Below are positions 7,647 through 13,918 of a stretch of 33,043 bases of DNA, piece by piece. This DNA comes from a virus. Location of the stretch: positions 1 to 33,043 of the IMG/VR virus record IMGVR_UViG_3300020175_000021; one strand, written 5' to 3'. Under the pieces are notes generated by a model. The model had not been told where the DNA came from and made no database searches. It saw only the letters and a program-made list of their open reading frames with translations. Each line of letters begins with the position of its first letter. Position 1 is the first letter of the stretch. A program made the translations under genes and the position numbers.

Positions 7647-8075
7647 ACGAAGAAGATCCGCTATCCTTGGTTGGCTAGAAAATTTTGAATTAAAACCAGG
7701 GAGTGGTGTGCGTTTATTCTTTGCAGCTTGAGTTAATTCAAACTCATGTAGCACAAACCCATAGGTAATTTCTTTTCTTTCTGCTGCTGTCTTTGCAGTC
7801 TTGAGTATCTCTTTGTACTGGTCATACCTGTTGCGCTGAACAGTTGACTTATAGATTAGTTCTTTATCCTCATACTCTTTGTCTGTTTGATTTCTGAACG
7901 CACGCTCCGCGCCTGTTGTGTAGCCTGTTGTAAACTTTACATCGTAGCGTTCAACAGCCACCCTGATTGCATGGCGTGGTATGCCATAGATTCTGTTGGC
8001 TTGTGATTTAGTCATGCCATTATTTGCATAGAATCTGATGCGTTCAATTAGTTCTGGTGTGATTGGTACAGTCAT
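7635..8075 (-). CDS. Helix-turn-helix protein, last gene of leftward operon
   Basis: GGAGGAC precedes the ATG. Residues 7-45 (TPELIERIRFYANNGMTKSQ, then YGIPRHAIRVAVERYDV) look like a helix-turn-helix unit of the kind found in phage regulators and terminase-like proteins. The rest is charged and helical with no recognised domain, ending SSQPRIADLLRAEH. It is distal in the operon, after the SSB-like gene. DNA binding is likely; regulator or recombination accessory are both possible. Confidence 0.7.
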   Translation of the reverse strand: MTVPITPELIERIRFYANNGMTKSQANRIYGIPRHAIRVAVERYDVKFTTGYTTGAERAFRNQTDKEYEDKELIYKSTVQRNRYDQYKEILKTAKTAAERKEITYGFVLHEFELTQAAKNKRTPLPGFNSKFSSQPRIADLLRAEH

Positions 8076-8092
8076 AAGTCCTCCGTGTGTGA

Positions 8093-8108
8093 GCGAGCCG
8101 AAGCTCGC
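8093..8108 (-). other. UUCG-tetraloop hairpin between SSB-like and HTH genes
   Basis: On the minus strand GCGAGC, TTCG and GCTCGC form a 6-bp stem with a very stable UUCG loop, directly after the SSB-like gene and before the next ribosome binding site. No T-tract follows, so RNA stabilisation or reduced read-through is more likely than full termination. Confidence 0.55.
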
Positions 8109-8117
8109 CCCTGTTAA

Positions 8118-8513
8118 TTAAAATGGTATGGTGTCATCATCGACATCAAGGTGAGCAGTGCTAACCTGTTGTGCCTGTTGTTGACCGCCATGTTTCTGAC
8201 TGATCTGCATAGAAAGATAATTGTTATCATCCTTCTGTTTCTTCCAGCCAGCGATTTGCATTTGTGTTCTTGCAGCGTAGTCTTCCATTGGCCCAGAATA
8301 ATCTGGGGCATTATCATTACCACGTTTGTCGTTCTCAAACAACACACCTACCTTCTGATAAACCTCAATGATCTTCATGCCACTCTTGGTTGTATCTGCT
8401 ACGAGTACGACTTTACGATCATTACCCTCTAGGTTTATCTTACCTTGCAATATCATCTTCATGCTATCGAAAGGTTTAAATGCTGCGCCTGTATTTGTGT
8501 TATCATATGCCAT
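8118..8513 (-). CDS. SSB-like ssDNA-binding protein (DUF736-like)
   Basis: AAAGGAG lies before the ATG. The 131-residue protein has a beta-rich core (KMILQGKINLEG, VVLVADTTKSG) and a segment with DNAPDYSG followed by IAGWKKQKDDNNYLSMQI, which resembles DUF736 proteins. A Gln-rich linker leads to a C-terminus DVDDDTIPF. The acidic Asp-run ending in Ile-Pro-Phe is the hallmark of bacterial and phage SSBs that recruit partner proteins. It lies next to an annealing protein and an exonuclease. It probably coats ssDNA during replication and recombination. Confidence 0.75.
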   Translation of the reverse strand: MAYDNTNTGAAFKPFDSMKMILQGKINLEGNDRKVVLVADTTKSGMKIIEVYQKVGVLFENDKRGNDNAPDYSGPMEDYAARTQMQIAGWKKQKDDNNYLSMQISQKHGGQQQAQQVSTAHLDVDDDTIPF

Positions 8514-8533
8514 GCTTCTGGCTCCTTTAATTA

Positions 8534-8986
8534 TTACCAGCTACCGCTAGTAGGTTTCTTGCCGCTATCTGCAGCGTACTTGTTGCCATCCATCTCACCT
8601 AGGAACACGTCAGCGTTACATCCTAGATGTGATAAGGCTTTGGTTAGGCCATCAGTGACAGCCATCTTAGGTGCATCCTCGGCTAGTCTGCCTTTGGTTG
8701 CATCGAAGAACTTACGACACCCAGTAAAGGGGCCGAACATATTCATTTGCTCGCCATGCCAAACAGATATGTGTGCTAGTATACTGGCATCGCCATTACT
8801 TAGCTGCACTATTTCTGTGTGTGACTGCCATCCCCAACCCACACCAACTGGGCCGAACTGCTCAGTCATCATGCGTACTTGGTATTGCGGATCGATAGCT
8901 GTAAAGCTACGCGACCCGAAGCTAACCTTCTTCAGATACTTGGGGTCTGACTTGGATAGCTTGTTCCATATATTTAGATTGTCCAT
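8534..8986 (-). CDS. Single-strand annealing protein, Rad52/Sak3-like
   Basis: GAGGAG precedes the ATG, which overlaps the exonuclease stop by one base. The 150-residue protein contains TDP-type NKLSKSDPKYLKKVSFG, FTAIDPQYQV, FGPVGVGWGW, a HGEQMNMFGP strand and the C-terminal DGLTKALSHLGCNADVFLG. From memory this pattern matches phage proteins assigned to the Rad52-like Sak3 group. It would pair complementary single strands after resection by the adjacent exonuclease, with the SSB-like protein downstream. The family is inferred from motifs and context, without a database search. Confidence 0.7.
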   Translation of the reverse strand: MDNLNIWNKLSKSDPKYLKKVSFGSRSFTAIDPQYQVRMMTEQFGPVGVGWGWQSHTEIVQLSNGDASILAHISVWHGEQMNMFGPFTGCRKFFDATKGRLAEDAPKMAVTDGLTKALSHLGCNADVFLGEMDGNKYAADSGKKPTSGSW

Positions 8987-9765
8987 TACTTACTCCTCTT
9001 GCTAATTCGTAATGCGCCACGTTTATCACGGCGTATGGTTAATAGATCTGAGTATACCTCACGTTCATTGTCGGCAACTATAGCCTTGAGATCTTTCTTG
9101 GCTGACTCGAATGACTTAGCTGCAGGTTCAAACTCTAGGTACTCTTGTGCTAAGTATGTGAAATGATTGTCCGAACTAGCGTCACGTTTAATCATATCAT
9201 CTACAAGTACTAGATTCTTAGGTGATGCGATTGGTTGGTCGTGTCCGATAGGTTCATCGTCACTCTCAACGTGCGCCCAGAAATCAGTACATGCATCAAG
9301 CACTACACTTATGTATGGGTCATGCTTCTTAACGTATGCACATTCCCATCTGTTGTTACCAAAGAATACTGACATGTATGCACCATCCATATTAGATAAC
9401 CATAGATACAACTGCACCTGTGCCATGTAGTAGTCACACACTTTGTCTAATGTATTGTGTGCGAAGGTATGCTTGGCCTCAACAAGATCATTGTCATCTT
9501 CTAGTATAGCATCAAGCGTACCTGCATACGGCACGCCATTGTGTGTGCGTGTGTATTTGTCTTGCTTCTCTAATATTTTTTTGCTGTACTCTCTTTCAAA
9601 CCAACCGAGGTTCATGTCCTCTGATAGTATGCCCATCTGTACTGCTAACTTGTGTGACAAATCTTCTGGCTCGACACGACCTGTCTTGATCTGCCACAGT
9701 TCATACCAGTTGCCGTTCATTATTTTGACAGCGTCACTGCCGCCAATAAATCCTTTACGTTCCAT
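8986..9765 (-). CDS. Recombination exonuclease, YqaJ/lambda-Exo type PD-(D/E)XK
   Basis: GAGGAGAATAAT precedes the ATG. FIGGSDAV at residues 6-13 is the typical opening of YqaJ-type exonucleases. Asp85 (GTLDAIL) and Glu96-Ala-Lys98 form the PD-(D/E)XK core, with Glu49 (GILSEDM) as an additional acidic residue and a downstream QVQLYLW helix. Length (259 aa) is close to the family norm. It should resect 5' ends of dsDNA to provide substrate for the annealing protein encoded next. The trio resembles lambda Red with a different annealing protein. Confidence 0.87.
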   Translation of the reverse strand: MERKGFIGGSDAVKIMNGNWYELWQIKTGRVEPEDLSHKLAVQMGILSEDMNLGWFEREYSKKILEKQDKYTRTHNGVPYAGTLDAILEDDNDLVEAKHTFAHNTLDKVCDYYMAQVQLYLWLSNMDGAYMSVFFGNNRWECAYVKKHDPYISVVLDACTDFWAHVESDDEPIGHDQPIASPKNLVLVDDMIKRDASSDNHFTYLAQEYLEFEPAAKSFESAKKDLKAIVADNEREVYSDLLTIRRDKRGALRISKRSK

Positions 9766-9792
9766 TATTATTCTCCTCTTATATGTACTTGT

Positions 9793-10278
9793 CTACTGCA
9801 TTGTTGCAGTAGGATCAAGATATTTATTGAAGTCAGACTCGACAAGATCTGTGTCAAGCAGCAGTCGTTGTCGATAGATTGAGTCAGGGTTGAGTATCCA
9901 CTCTGGTATTGCGCCGCCAGTTTTGATTCGCTTGACCATGAGTACAGCTGCGTCGAGCTTGCTCTGTGATGTCACCTTCAAGCTCTCTGTATTGCGCGAG
10001 TATTCGTCTACAGCTGTCTTCGTTGACATGATGAACGTCTTGATTGTCGGCCACGTACGAGAAGCTTGATACTGTCGGACGTGACCATCGATCTTTTTTA
10101 GCACGACCTCTAAGTCTACCTTCTCGAATGAAGAAGGTATATTATTGTTAATGTCCTCGACAATAAGCTGAAGCTCTTGACCGAGTGTGTCACGATCCAT
10201 GCTAGATGGTGGCGTGTAGCGTTTTAAGATACCCTGTAGCCAGACACCTATCATTGATGTGCGTTGGTTGTAGTCCAT
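9793..10278 (-). CDS. Hypothetical replication-module protein, lambda-P position
   Basis: AAGGAG precedes the ATG, 3 nt after the replication protein's stop. The 161-residue protein is mostly helical and soluble (LGQELQLIVEDINNNIPSSF, VVLKKIDGHVRQYQ, RTWPTIKTFIMS). It has no Walker motif, so it is not a DnaC-like ATPase. It directly follows the initiator-like gene, as lambda P follows O. An adaptor that loads the host helicase is a reasonable guess, but I do not recognise the family. Confidence 0.7.
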   Translation of the reverse strand: MDYNQRTSMIGVWLQGILKRYTPPSSMDRDTLGQELQLIVEDINNNIPSSFEKVDLEVVLKKIDGHVRQYQASRTWPTIKTFIMSTKTAVDEYSRNTESLKVTSQSKLDAAVLMVKRIKTGGAIPEWILNPDSIYRQRLLLDTDLVESDFNKYLDPTATMQ

Positions 10279-10281
10279 GTG

Positions 10282-10953
10282 TTACTCCTTATCTATGGCT
10301 AATTTTTTATGCGACATATCATTGATGATTTCATCTAAGAAATCTGTGTTGGTTCTGTTGCTAGGTGCAACGTCCTCGATGTCGTCTTCCCATCTCTCAC
10401 CATTGAGCCATGTGGTAGGGTGAGGGATGAACTGTTTGTCTGTGCCTTGAGTAGCATCAGAAAATTTTTTAACAGCAGTAAGAATTGCAATGGGATCTGC
10501 AATCTTACATGCTTTATCGAATGCCTTGCGAGCGTGACCCTTTGCTACCTTGCGTGGGTAAGCTGACCAGAACGCATCGAAGGGGGGTGTCTGTGTGACA
10601 CTCCAAGTAGTATTACTATTACTATTAATATCTATTACATTAGATATAACTTGGGGTGTCTGTGTGACACTGGTCTTTTTCATATCATCCTCCATTAAAT
10701 GTTTGAATCTATACACACTAGCTATGCCAGTGCGTCCAGACTTTCTTGTTATATAATTATTATCTATGCACCAGTTGATAGCACGTATGACTGTACTTCT
10801 ACTGAGGCCAGTAGTCTTGACTAAAGTTGGTATGCTTGGGAAGCACTCACCATTTAAATCTGTGTAACGTGCAAGCACAATCAAAATATATTTACCATTA
10901 GGATTGTTTACTTGCCAATCAATTACATCTCGTAGTAATATGTCTGCATACAT
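10282..10953 (-). CDS. Replication initiator, winged-helix, lambda O-like
   Basis: Residues 1-75 form a helix-turn-helix/winged-helix unit (DLNGECFPSIPTLVKTTGLS, RSTVIRAINWCIDNNYI), as in HTH_36 phage replication proteins. A linker near 85-123 carries the tandem-site repeats (each encodes SVTQTP). The C-terminal part has FDAFWSAYPRKVAKGHARKA and FIPHPTTWLNGERWEDD, a motif pair common in phage O-like/DnaT-like proteins. This arrangement mirrors lambda O, where the origin lies inside the gene between the DNA-binding and helicase-recruiting halves. The Shine-Dalgarno sequence is weak (GGAAAG). With no phage polymerase seen, it should recruit the host replisome. Confidence 0.82.
   Translation of the reverse strand: MYADILLRDVIDWQVNNPNGKYILIVLARYTDLNGECFPSIPTLVKTTGLSRSTVIRAINWCIDNNYITRKSGRTGIASVYRFKHLMEDDMKKTSVTQTPQVISNVIDINSNSNTTWSVTQTPPFDAFWSAYPRKVAKGHARKAFDKACKIADPIAILTAVKKFSDATQGTDKQFIPHPTTWLNGERWEDDIEDVAPSNRTNTDFLDEIINDMSHKKLAIDKE
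10584..10671. repeat. Candidate replication origin: two 19-bp iterons flanking AT-rich DNA
   Basis: The 19-mer GGGGTGTCTGTGTGACACT occurs at 10584-10602 and again, identical, at 10653-10671. Each copy contains a 5-bp dyad (GTGTC, 5-nt centre, GACAC). The 40 bp between are almost all A/T. Inner ends form an inverted repeat with one mismatch (ACTCCAAGT 10600-10608, ACTTGGGGT 10649-10657). The block lies in the linker part of the replication protein gene, as lambda iterons lie in O. No DnaA box was found nearby. Two copies are few for an origin; partial copies may exist. Confidence 0.65.
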
Positions 10954-10987
10954 TAGGTCTTTCCATTTCTTAATGTCCTCTTACTGT

Positions 10988-11023
10988 TAAACCTCTAGTA
11001 TTATGAGCCGTACTAGAGGTTTA
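10988..11023. other. 13-bp perfect stem-loop upstream of replication gene
   Basis: TAAACCTCTAGTA (10988-11000) and TACTAGAGGTTTA (11011-11023) are exact reverse complements around a 10-nt loop. The hairpin includes the stop codon of the HTH gene at 11013-11216 and fills the gap before the replication gene. There is no T-run in the leftward direction. It could be an RNase processing site, a partial terminator or an operator. Confidence 0.65.
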
Positions 11024-11216
11024 CTTTTGTGTACTCGGCAACACGCTTGCCGTTATCTAGTGTAATCATTTCTTTCATAAAAGGATAGCCACTTTCTTTT
11101 AGCTCATGCATCCTTGATGCTAATCTAAAGCAGCCATATAAATCTAATGCTGCATATGCTGTAATTGAATGACCTTTATCAAGGTGTGCTTTGATCATCT
11201 TCGTTTGGTTTTCCAT
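11013..11216 (-). CDS. Small helix-turn-helix protein (HTH_39-like), 67 aa
   Basis: GGAGAGACAA precedes the ATG, which lies inside the 3' end of the nuclease gene (38-nt overlap). The pattern IKAHLDKGHSITAYAALDLYG followed by CFRLASRMHELKESGYP is that of the PF14090-type HTH family in phages. The C-terminus (ITLDNGKRVAEYTKV) completes the wing. It probably binds DNA; it is encoded immediately before the replication initiator and may regulate it. Confidence 0.8.
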   Translation of the reverse strand: MENQTKMIKAHLDKGHSITAYAALDLYGCFRLASRMHELKESGYPFMKEMITLDNGKRVAEYTKVNL

Positions 11217-11532
11217 TTGTCTCTCCTAGTAAGTGTTCAAATAATTCCGCTGGCATTATTACCAACGACTGTGGTTTGCCTGTCTTTCTTTTGTAGAAGG
11301 CTATGTCCCTGCCATCCAGTACAGTAAATGGACTAGGGAAATTAGATTTATCTCTGTACTTTACCTCGGCTACCAGCTTTCGTCCGCCCAGTGTGACGTG
11401 GATGTCACCACTCCACTCTCCTCCGAGCGCACCTGAGAGTGGGACTCGGTAGTTTTCGATGCCGATTTTGTCGAGCCATTCGCAGAATCTTTTTTCGTGG
11501 TAGATTCCTTTAGACTTATTTTTGTTTGCCAT
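11179..11532 (-). CDS. PD-(D/E)XK nuclease, Holliday-junction-resolvase-like
   Basis: GAGGAGCAGAC precedes the ATG. Glu13 in a Y-H-E-KRFCEWL helix, Asp43 (GGEWSGDIHV) and Glu56-Val-Lys58 (LVAEVKYR) form an endonuclease core. Ser33 and Gly-rich residues before Asp43 recall archaeal-type Hjc resolvases and the small phage nucleases that resemble them. The 117-residue length fits. It likely resolves branched DNA before packaging or assists recombination. The substrate is inferred from the fold only. Confidence 0.8.
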   Translation of the reverse strand: MANKNKSKGIYHEKRFCEWLDKIGIENYRVPLSGALGGEWSGDIHVTLGGRKLVAEVKYRDKSNFPSPFTVLDGRDIAFYKRKTGKPQSLVIMPAELFEHLLGETNGKPNEDDQSTP

Positions 11533-11690
11533 GTCTGCTCCTCATAACATGTCATACATATGGTATGATATGTAGCTGGACTTGTTGTTGCCATGATCTG
11601 AACAAAAAATTCAGTACGATTATTACATGCATCACACGGATACGTGAGATTATTTAATATCTTTCGTGCTGATTTCGATCTGACAGCCAA
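11370..11690 (-). CDS. Zinc-ribbon protein, start and 3' extent uncertain
   Basis: The first ~55 residues, encoded upstream of the nuclease gene, hold C19xxC22 and C45xxC48 (YPCDACNNR and TICMTCYEEQ), a plausible zinc ribbon. The only start giving both pairs is TTG at 11690, with no clear ribosome binding site. The last ~160 nt overlap the nuclease gene in another frame and look like low-complexity Ser/Thr/Lys, probably not functional sequence. The nuclease frame is -1 relative to this one, so a programmed frameshift near the A-rich CAAACAAAAATA could fuse ribbon to nuclease. Confidence 0.45.
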   Translation of the reverse strand: MAVRSKSARKILNNLTYPCDACNNRTEFFVQIMATTSPATYHTICMTCYEEQTWQTKISLKESTTKKDSANGSTKSASKTTESHSQVRSEESGVVTSTSHWADESW

Positions 11691-11901
11691 GTGCTTCTAC
11701 CCAACAAGCGAACATGAAACCTGAGGGAACTCGCTTGTACTGCTCCCACTTATGAATCAATGATGGCGTACAACCTATACTAAATGCAAGCCCTTCTTGT
11801 GACATACCTAATTGATTGCGTCTATCGATCAGGCTTGTAATCATTTCATCATAAGATGTTGTTACATATGTATCACGTTTATAGTTTGGAAACTTTTGCA
11901 T
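11650..11901 (-). CDS. Cro/CI-type (XRE) regulator, 83 aa
   Basis: The ATG at 11901 lies within the end of the upstream gene (23-nt overlap); an in-frame ATG at 11937 would overlap it further. The helix-turn-helix is clear: IDRRNQLGMSQEGLAFSIGC followed by TPSLIHKWEQYKRVPSG. The tail FMFACWVEALGCQIEIS is typical of short XRE regulators. It stands next to a second small HTH gene, so the two may form a regulatory pair. No integrase is seen, so a lysogeny switch is not implied. Confidence 0.85.
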   Translation of the reverse strand: MQKFPNYKRDTYVTTSYDEMITSLIDRRNQLGMSQEGLAFSIGCTPSLIHKWEQYKRVPSGFMFACWVEALGCQIEISTKDIK

Positions 11902-12118
11902 GCAGCTTACGCTTATCCCTGCTCGTAGGATATGCACCTTCCATTAGTTCCATCACTCTCATAATTTTCTTTGCGGTTTCATATCTCAATTCAGTGCTGC
12001 CATTTAACGTACGATAATACGTTGAGGTTGGTAGCCCTGCCTTGATGAATACTTTATGCAAAGGAATATTAAATCCCTTATGCTTTTCCTGTATGGTATG
12101 CCAATAACTTTGTATCAT
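11879..12118 (-). CDS. Small lambda-repressor-like HTH protein, 79 aa
   Basis: It has a helix-turn-helix-type pattern (LHKVFIKAGLPTSTYYRTLN, then TELRYETAKKIMRVMELME) and a basic tail (SRDKRKLHAKVSKL). No Shine-Dalgarno precedes the ATG. Instead, a dyad directly abuts it (see 12119-12134), hinting at autoregulation or hairpin-controlled translation. Together with the downstream XRE gene it looks like a regulatory pair. Confidence 0.72.
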   Translation of the reverse strand: MIQSYWHTIQEKHKGFNIPLHKVFIKAGLPTSTYYRTLNGSTELRYETAKKIMRVMELMEGAYPTSRDKRKLHAKVSKL

Positions 12119-12134
12119 ACTGCGGTTATGCAGT
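12119..12134 (-). promoter_or_regulatory. Dyad abutting the start codon of the HTH gene
   Basis: ACTGC, a 6-nt centre and GCAGT occupy the exact place where a ribosome binding site should be, ending one base before the ATG at 12118. The dyad may be an operator for the HTH protein or an RNA hairpin that limits its translation. Confidence 0.45.
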
Positions 12135-12136
12135 AA

Positions 12137-12307
12137 TCAATCGAGCCAGTCAAGTTCATCCATCTCTACGTAACCATCTCCGTTACAGTTAGTGCATGGT
12201 CTCAATGGTATGTCGTCGTTGAGACTGGAGTATACTACTACCCCAGTCCCATCGCACTCAGGACAATCATTGAACTTAGCTACAATTTCAGAATCTAATT
12301 GTGTCAT
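12137..12307 (-). CDS. DnaJ-type zinc-finger miniprotein, 56 aa
   Basis: GGAGAGTTAG precedes the ATG at 12307. Two CxxCxGxG motifs are visible: Cys15, Cys18, Gly20, Gly22 (CPECDGTG) and Cys38, Cys41, Gly43, Gly45 (CTNCNGDG). This is the zinc-binding repeat of the DnaJ central domain without a J-domain. The C-terminus is acidic (EMDELDWLD). It probably binds one zinc ion and acts through protein or nucleic acid contact; the partner is unknown. Confidence 0.8.
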   Translation of the reverse strand: MTQLDSEIVAKFNDCPECDGTGVVVYSSLNDDIPLRPCTNCNGDGYVEMDELDWLD

Positions 12308-12512
12308 CTAACTCTCCTATGTTTTGGTTATCCTCCCATGCTTTGGTTGCTCGTTCAAGAAATTTCTTGCGCACAAATTTAGGGTTTGATTTCTCTAATG
12401 CATCTGCAATGTCAATGAGATGTGAAGGCCAAGCAACCATTGGCCCCATTAGATCTGCTATAAATTCATAGTGCTGCCGTGTCATCGGCGGTGTTTTAAT
12501 TGTGCTGGTCAT
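12288..12512 (-). CDS. Hypothetical protein, 74 aa
   Basis: GGGAGG lies 9 nt before the ATG at 12512; a longer in-frame start at 12575 lacks such support and runs through the upstream gene. The helical protein includes MTRQHYEFIADLMGPMV, LIDIADALEKSNPKFV and an acidic end (NIGELDDTIRF). It resembles small phage proteins of unknown role. It overlaps its neighbours by 17-20 nt, as expected within an early operon. Confidence 0.72.
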   Translation of the reverse strand: MTSTIKTPPMTRQHYEFIADLMGPMVAWPSHLIDIADALEKSNPKFVRKKFLERATKAWEDNQNIGELDDTIRF

Positions 12513-12675
12513 CTGGCAATGCCTCCCATTTAAGCTGCTTGTTGTTGTCAAAGTGCAATGTGATATAATCATCATTGCCTTTGGTGTCAGTTACCTTGAG
12601 TTCAAGAGCAGTAAAATCTTTGAAGATCTTACGCACTTGTGTAATCTTACTTGCATTCATAATAGTTATATTCAT
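12496..12675 (-). CDS. Hypothetical protein, 59 aa
   Basis: GGAGATTATAAA precedes the ATG, which overlaps the previous stop (ATGA). The product MNITIMNASKITQVRKIFKD continues with TALELKVTDTKGNDDYITLH and ends ALPDDQHN, a small alpha/beta protein. The continuous frame with good start signal and overlaps on both sides supports it. Function unknown. Confidence 0.75.
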   Translation of the reverse strand: MNITIMNASKITQVRKIFKDFTALELKVTDTKGNDDYITLHFDNNKQLKWEALPDDQHN

Positions 12676-12863
12676 TTTATAATCTCCTCTATTACATCTG
12701 TTACAAAATAATCTCTATGAACTGTGTCAATAAAACCTACACAGTCATCGCCGCAATCTTCGACACGTTCCATTACTTTTTTTTCTGCTTCATCTTTACT
12801 GTTTGCTGTTACACCTACAGTAAATCCCTGTTCGTAGTGTACTCCTACTGTATAATTAGGCAT
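12672..12863 (-). CDS. Hypothetical protein, DpnD/PcfM-like layout, 63 aa
   Basis: GGGAG precedes the ATG. The protein opens with a strand (YTVGVHYEQGFTVGVTA), then a helix with SKDEAEKKVMERV, then strands with DYFVTDVIEE. This strand-helix-strand layout resembles DpnD/PcfM-type small proteins. That similarity is weak and gives no function. Confidence 0.72.
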   Translation of the reverse strand: MPNYTVGVHYEQGFTVGVTANSKDEAEKKVMERVEDCGDDCVGFIDTVHRDYFVTDVIEEIIK

Positions 12864-12865
12864 TG

Positions 12866-13108
12866 TTATCTCCCTGTTCCTCTTACTTGGTACTCTGCTT
12901 TAAGACTGTATCGACCTGCATCATGCGTGTCGTTCCACTGTCTACAAAAATCCACAGCCTCCTCTTCAGTAAAGAAGGCATGTGTCTCACTTCCTATTTC
13001 ATTTCTGAAAAAGAAATTCTTACGACCAGCATGTGGTTCTAAACCATTAGGCCAGTCGCTGTTGTCTTTCCACCATGTGCGTTGAAAGCAATCGTATACT
13101 TCTATCAT
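12866..13108 (-). CDS. Hypothetical protein, 80 aa
   Basis: GAGGAG lies upstream within the end of the previous gene, which it overlaps by 4 nt (ATGA). The sequence is rich in aromatic residues (CFQRTWWKDNSDWPNG, KNFFFRNE) with a helix EEEAVDFCRQWNDTHDAGR. It has no recognised domain and probably is a small early host-interaction protein. Confidence 0.72.
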   Translation of the reverse strand: MIEVYDCFQRTWWKDNSDWPNGLEPHAGRKNFFFRNEIGSETHAFFTEEEAVDFCRQWNDTHDAGRYSLKAEYQVRGTGR

Positions 13109-13362
13109 GGGTAATACTCCTCTATTGTTTCGTTCGGATACAGATCTAAGAACTGAGCCGCTACTTTATACATGAATGCTTCTCTTCGATTAGCATGATA
13201 TGGATGACGCTCACCATCTTGATGTATAATTTCTTGAGCAAGATGATGATCAATCATGTTCGCTACATCTCTGCTGCATGTATCCATAGTAAGCTTAATT
13301 ACTTTGTATGGATACATATCGGTTTGCTCACGCATAAACTTAATTAACTGTGTGTGTTTCAT
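13105..13362 (-). CDS. Hypothetical protein, 85 aa
   Basis: AAAGGAC lies before the ATG. A helical protein with several histidines (IDHHLAQEIIHQDGERHPYH) and a C-terminal AQFLDLYPNETIEEYYP. The histidine-rich segment could bind metal but lacks a known signature. It is part of the run of short early genes. Confidence 0.72.
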   Translation of the reverse strand: MKHTQLIKFMREQTDMYPYKVIKLTMDTCSRDVANMIDHHLAQEIIHQDGERHPYHANRREAFMYKVAAQFLDLYPNETIEEYYP

Positions 13363-13363
13363 G

Positions 13364-13612
13364 TTAAGTCCTTTCTTCTGCGCACTCTGGACACACGTTG
13401 ACTACAGCATCAGTGTCCATTGATAGGTAAGCACAGTCATCACACCCATCTGTTGGTGTGTTGGTTACAATAAAGTTATTGATTTGCATCAGTGATATGA
13501 TTGCATATGGTTTGTCATCTGCATTCGGTTCATGTATGTATTTTATTATTGTGTTAAATAAATAATCTAACGCCTCGTAATCTGGCGTGTTAAAGATCTT
13601 ATCAATTTTCAT
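13364..13612 (-). CDS. Small CxxC/CxxC protein, 82 aa
   Basis: The ATG at 13612 has AAAGGAAAA upstream; an in-frame ATG at 13630 is less favoured. Residues 57-60 (CDDC) and 74-77 (CPEC) form two CxxC pairs at the C-terminus, a probable zinc ribbon. The N-terminal part is helical (YEALDYLFNTIIKYIHEP). It is one of at least three small zinc-binding candidates in this operon. Confidence 0.75.
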   Translation of the reverse strand: MKIDKIFNTPDYEALDYLFNTIIKYIHEPNADDKPYAIISLMQINNFIVTNTPTDGCDDCAYLSMDTDAVVNVCPECAEERT

Positions 13613-13719
13613 TTGGTTTTCCTTTTCCATTTCATTTCAATAGATTACATGGTGCGTGTGCGCGACACAACCCACCACATGTTGACCTCGATGCAACGTC
13701 AAGCACAAGATGTAGCCCC

Positions 13720-13881
13720 TCAAAAGAGGAGCAACACCCAAGCTACAGTTGTAATTCCAGCTGCGGTGGCTGCATATAAAAAGATACAGATGCCATCTAT
13801 CAATTCTTCACGATGTATTTCTGTATCAGTGTAACCTAGATTGCGACGATCCTTGCGGCGTTGCTTGAATGTATCTAACAT
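13720..13881 (-). CDS. Small membrane protein, 53 aa
   Basis: AAGGAG lies 7 nt before the ATG at 13881. The N-terminus is very basic (FKQRRKDRRN), followed by TDTEIHREELIDG and one C-terminal membrane helix (CIFLYAATAAGITTVAWVLL). Early single-span membrane miniproteins in phages often act in exclusion or host takeover; that is inference here. About 90 nt without a gene follow on the leftward side. Confidence 0.72.
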   Translation of the reverse strand: MLDTFKQRRKDRRNLGYTDTEIHREELIDGICIFLYAATAAGITTVAWVLLLF

Positions 13882-13904
13882 TGAGTATCTCCTTAGTAGT
13901 GAGG

Positions 13905-13918
13905 GGGGCTTACGCCCC
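13905..13918 (-). other. Short GC hairpin at a stop codon
   Basis: GGGGC (13905-13909), a 4-nt loop and GCCCC (13914-13918) enclose the stop codon of the gene at 13910-14359. No T-tract follows on the minus strand. It resembles the other stop-codon hairpins in this leftward operon. Confidence 0.5.

Noticed and set aside
8445-9005. Rightward 186-codon frame
   Set aside because: It is antisense to the annealing-protein and SSB-like genes, which have good starts, motifs and spacing; Cys/Ser-rich composition is that of a shadow frame.
11650-12118. Lysogeny switch based on two HTH regulators
   Set aside because: The two genes are in the same direction, with no divergent promoter between them, and no integrase or excisionase was found in the window.
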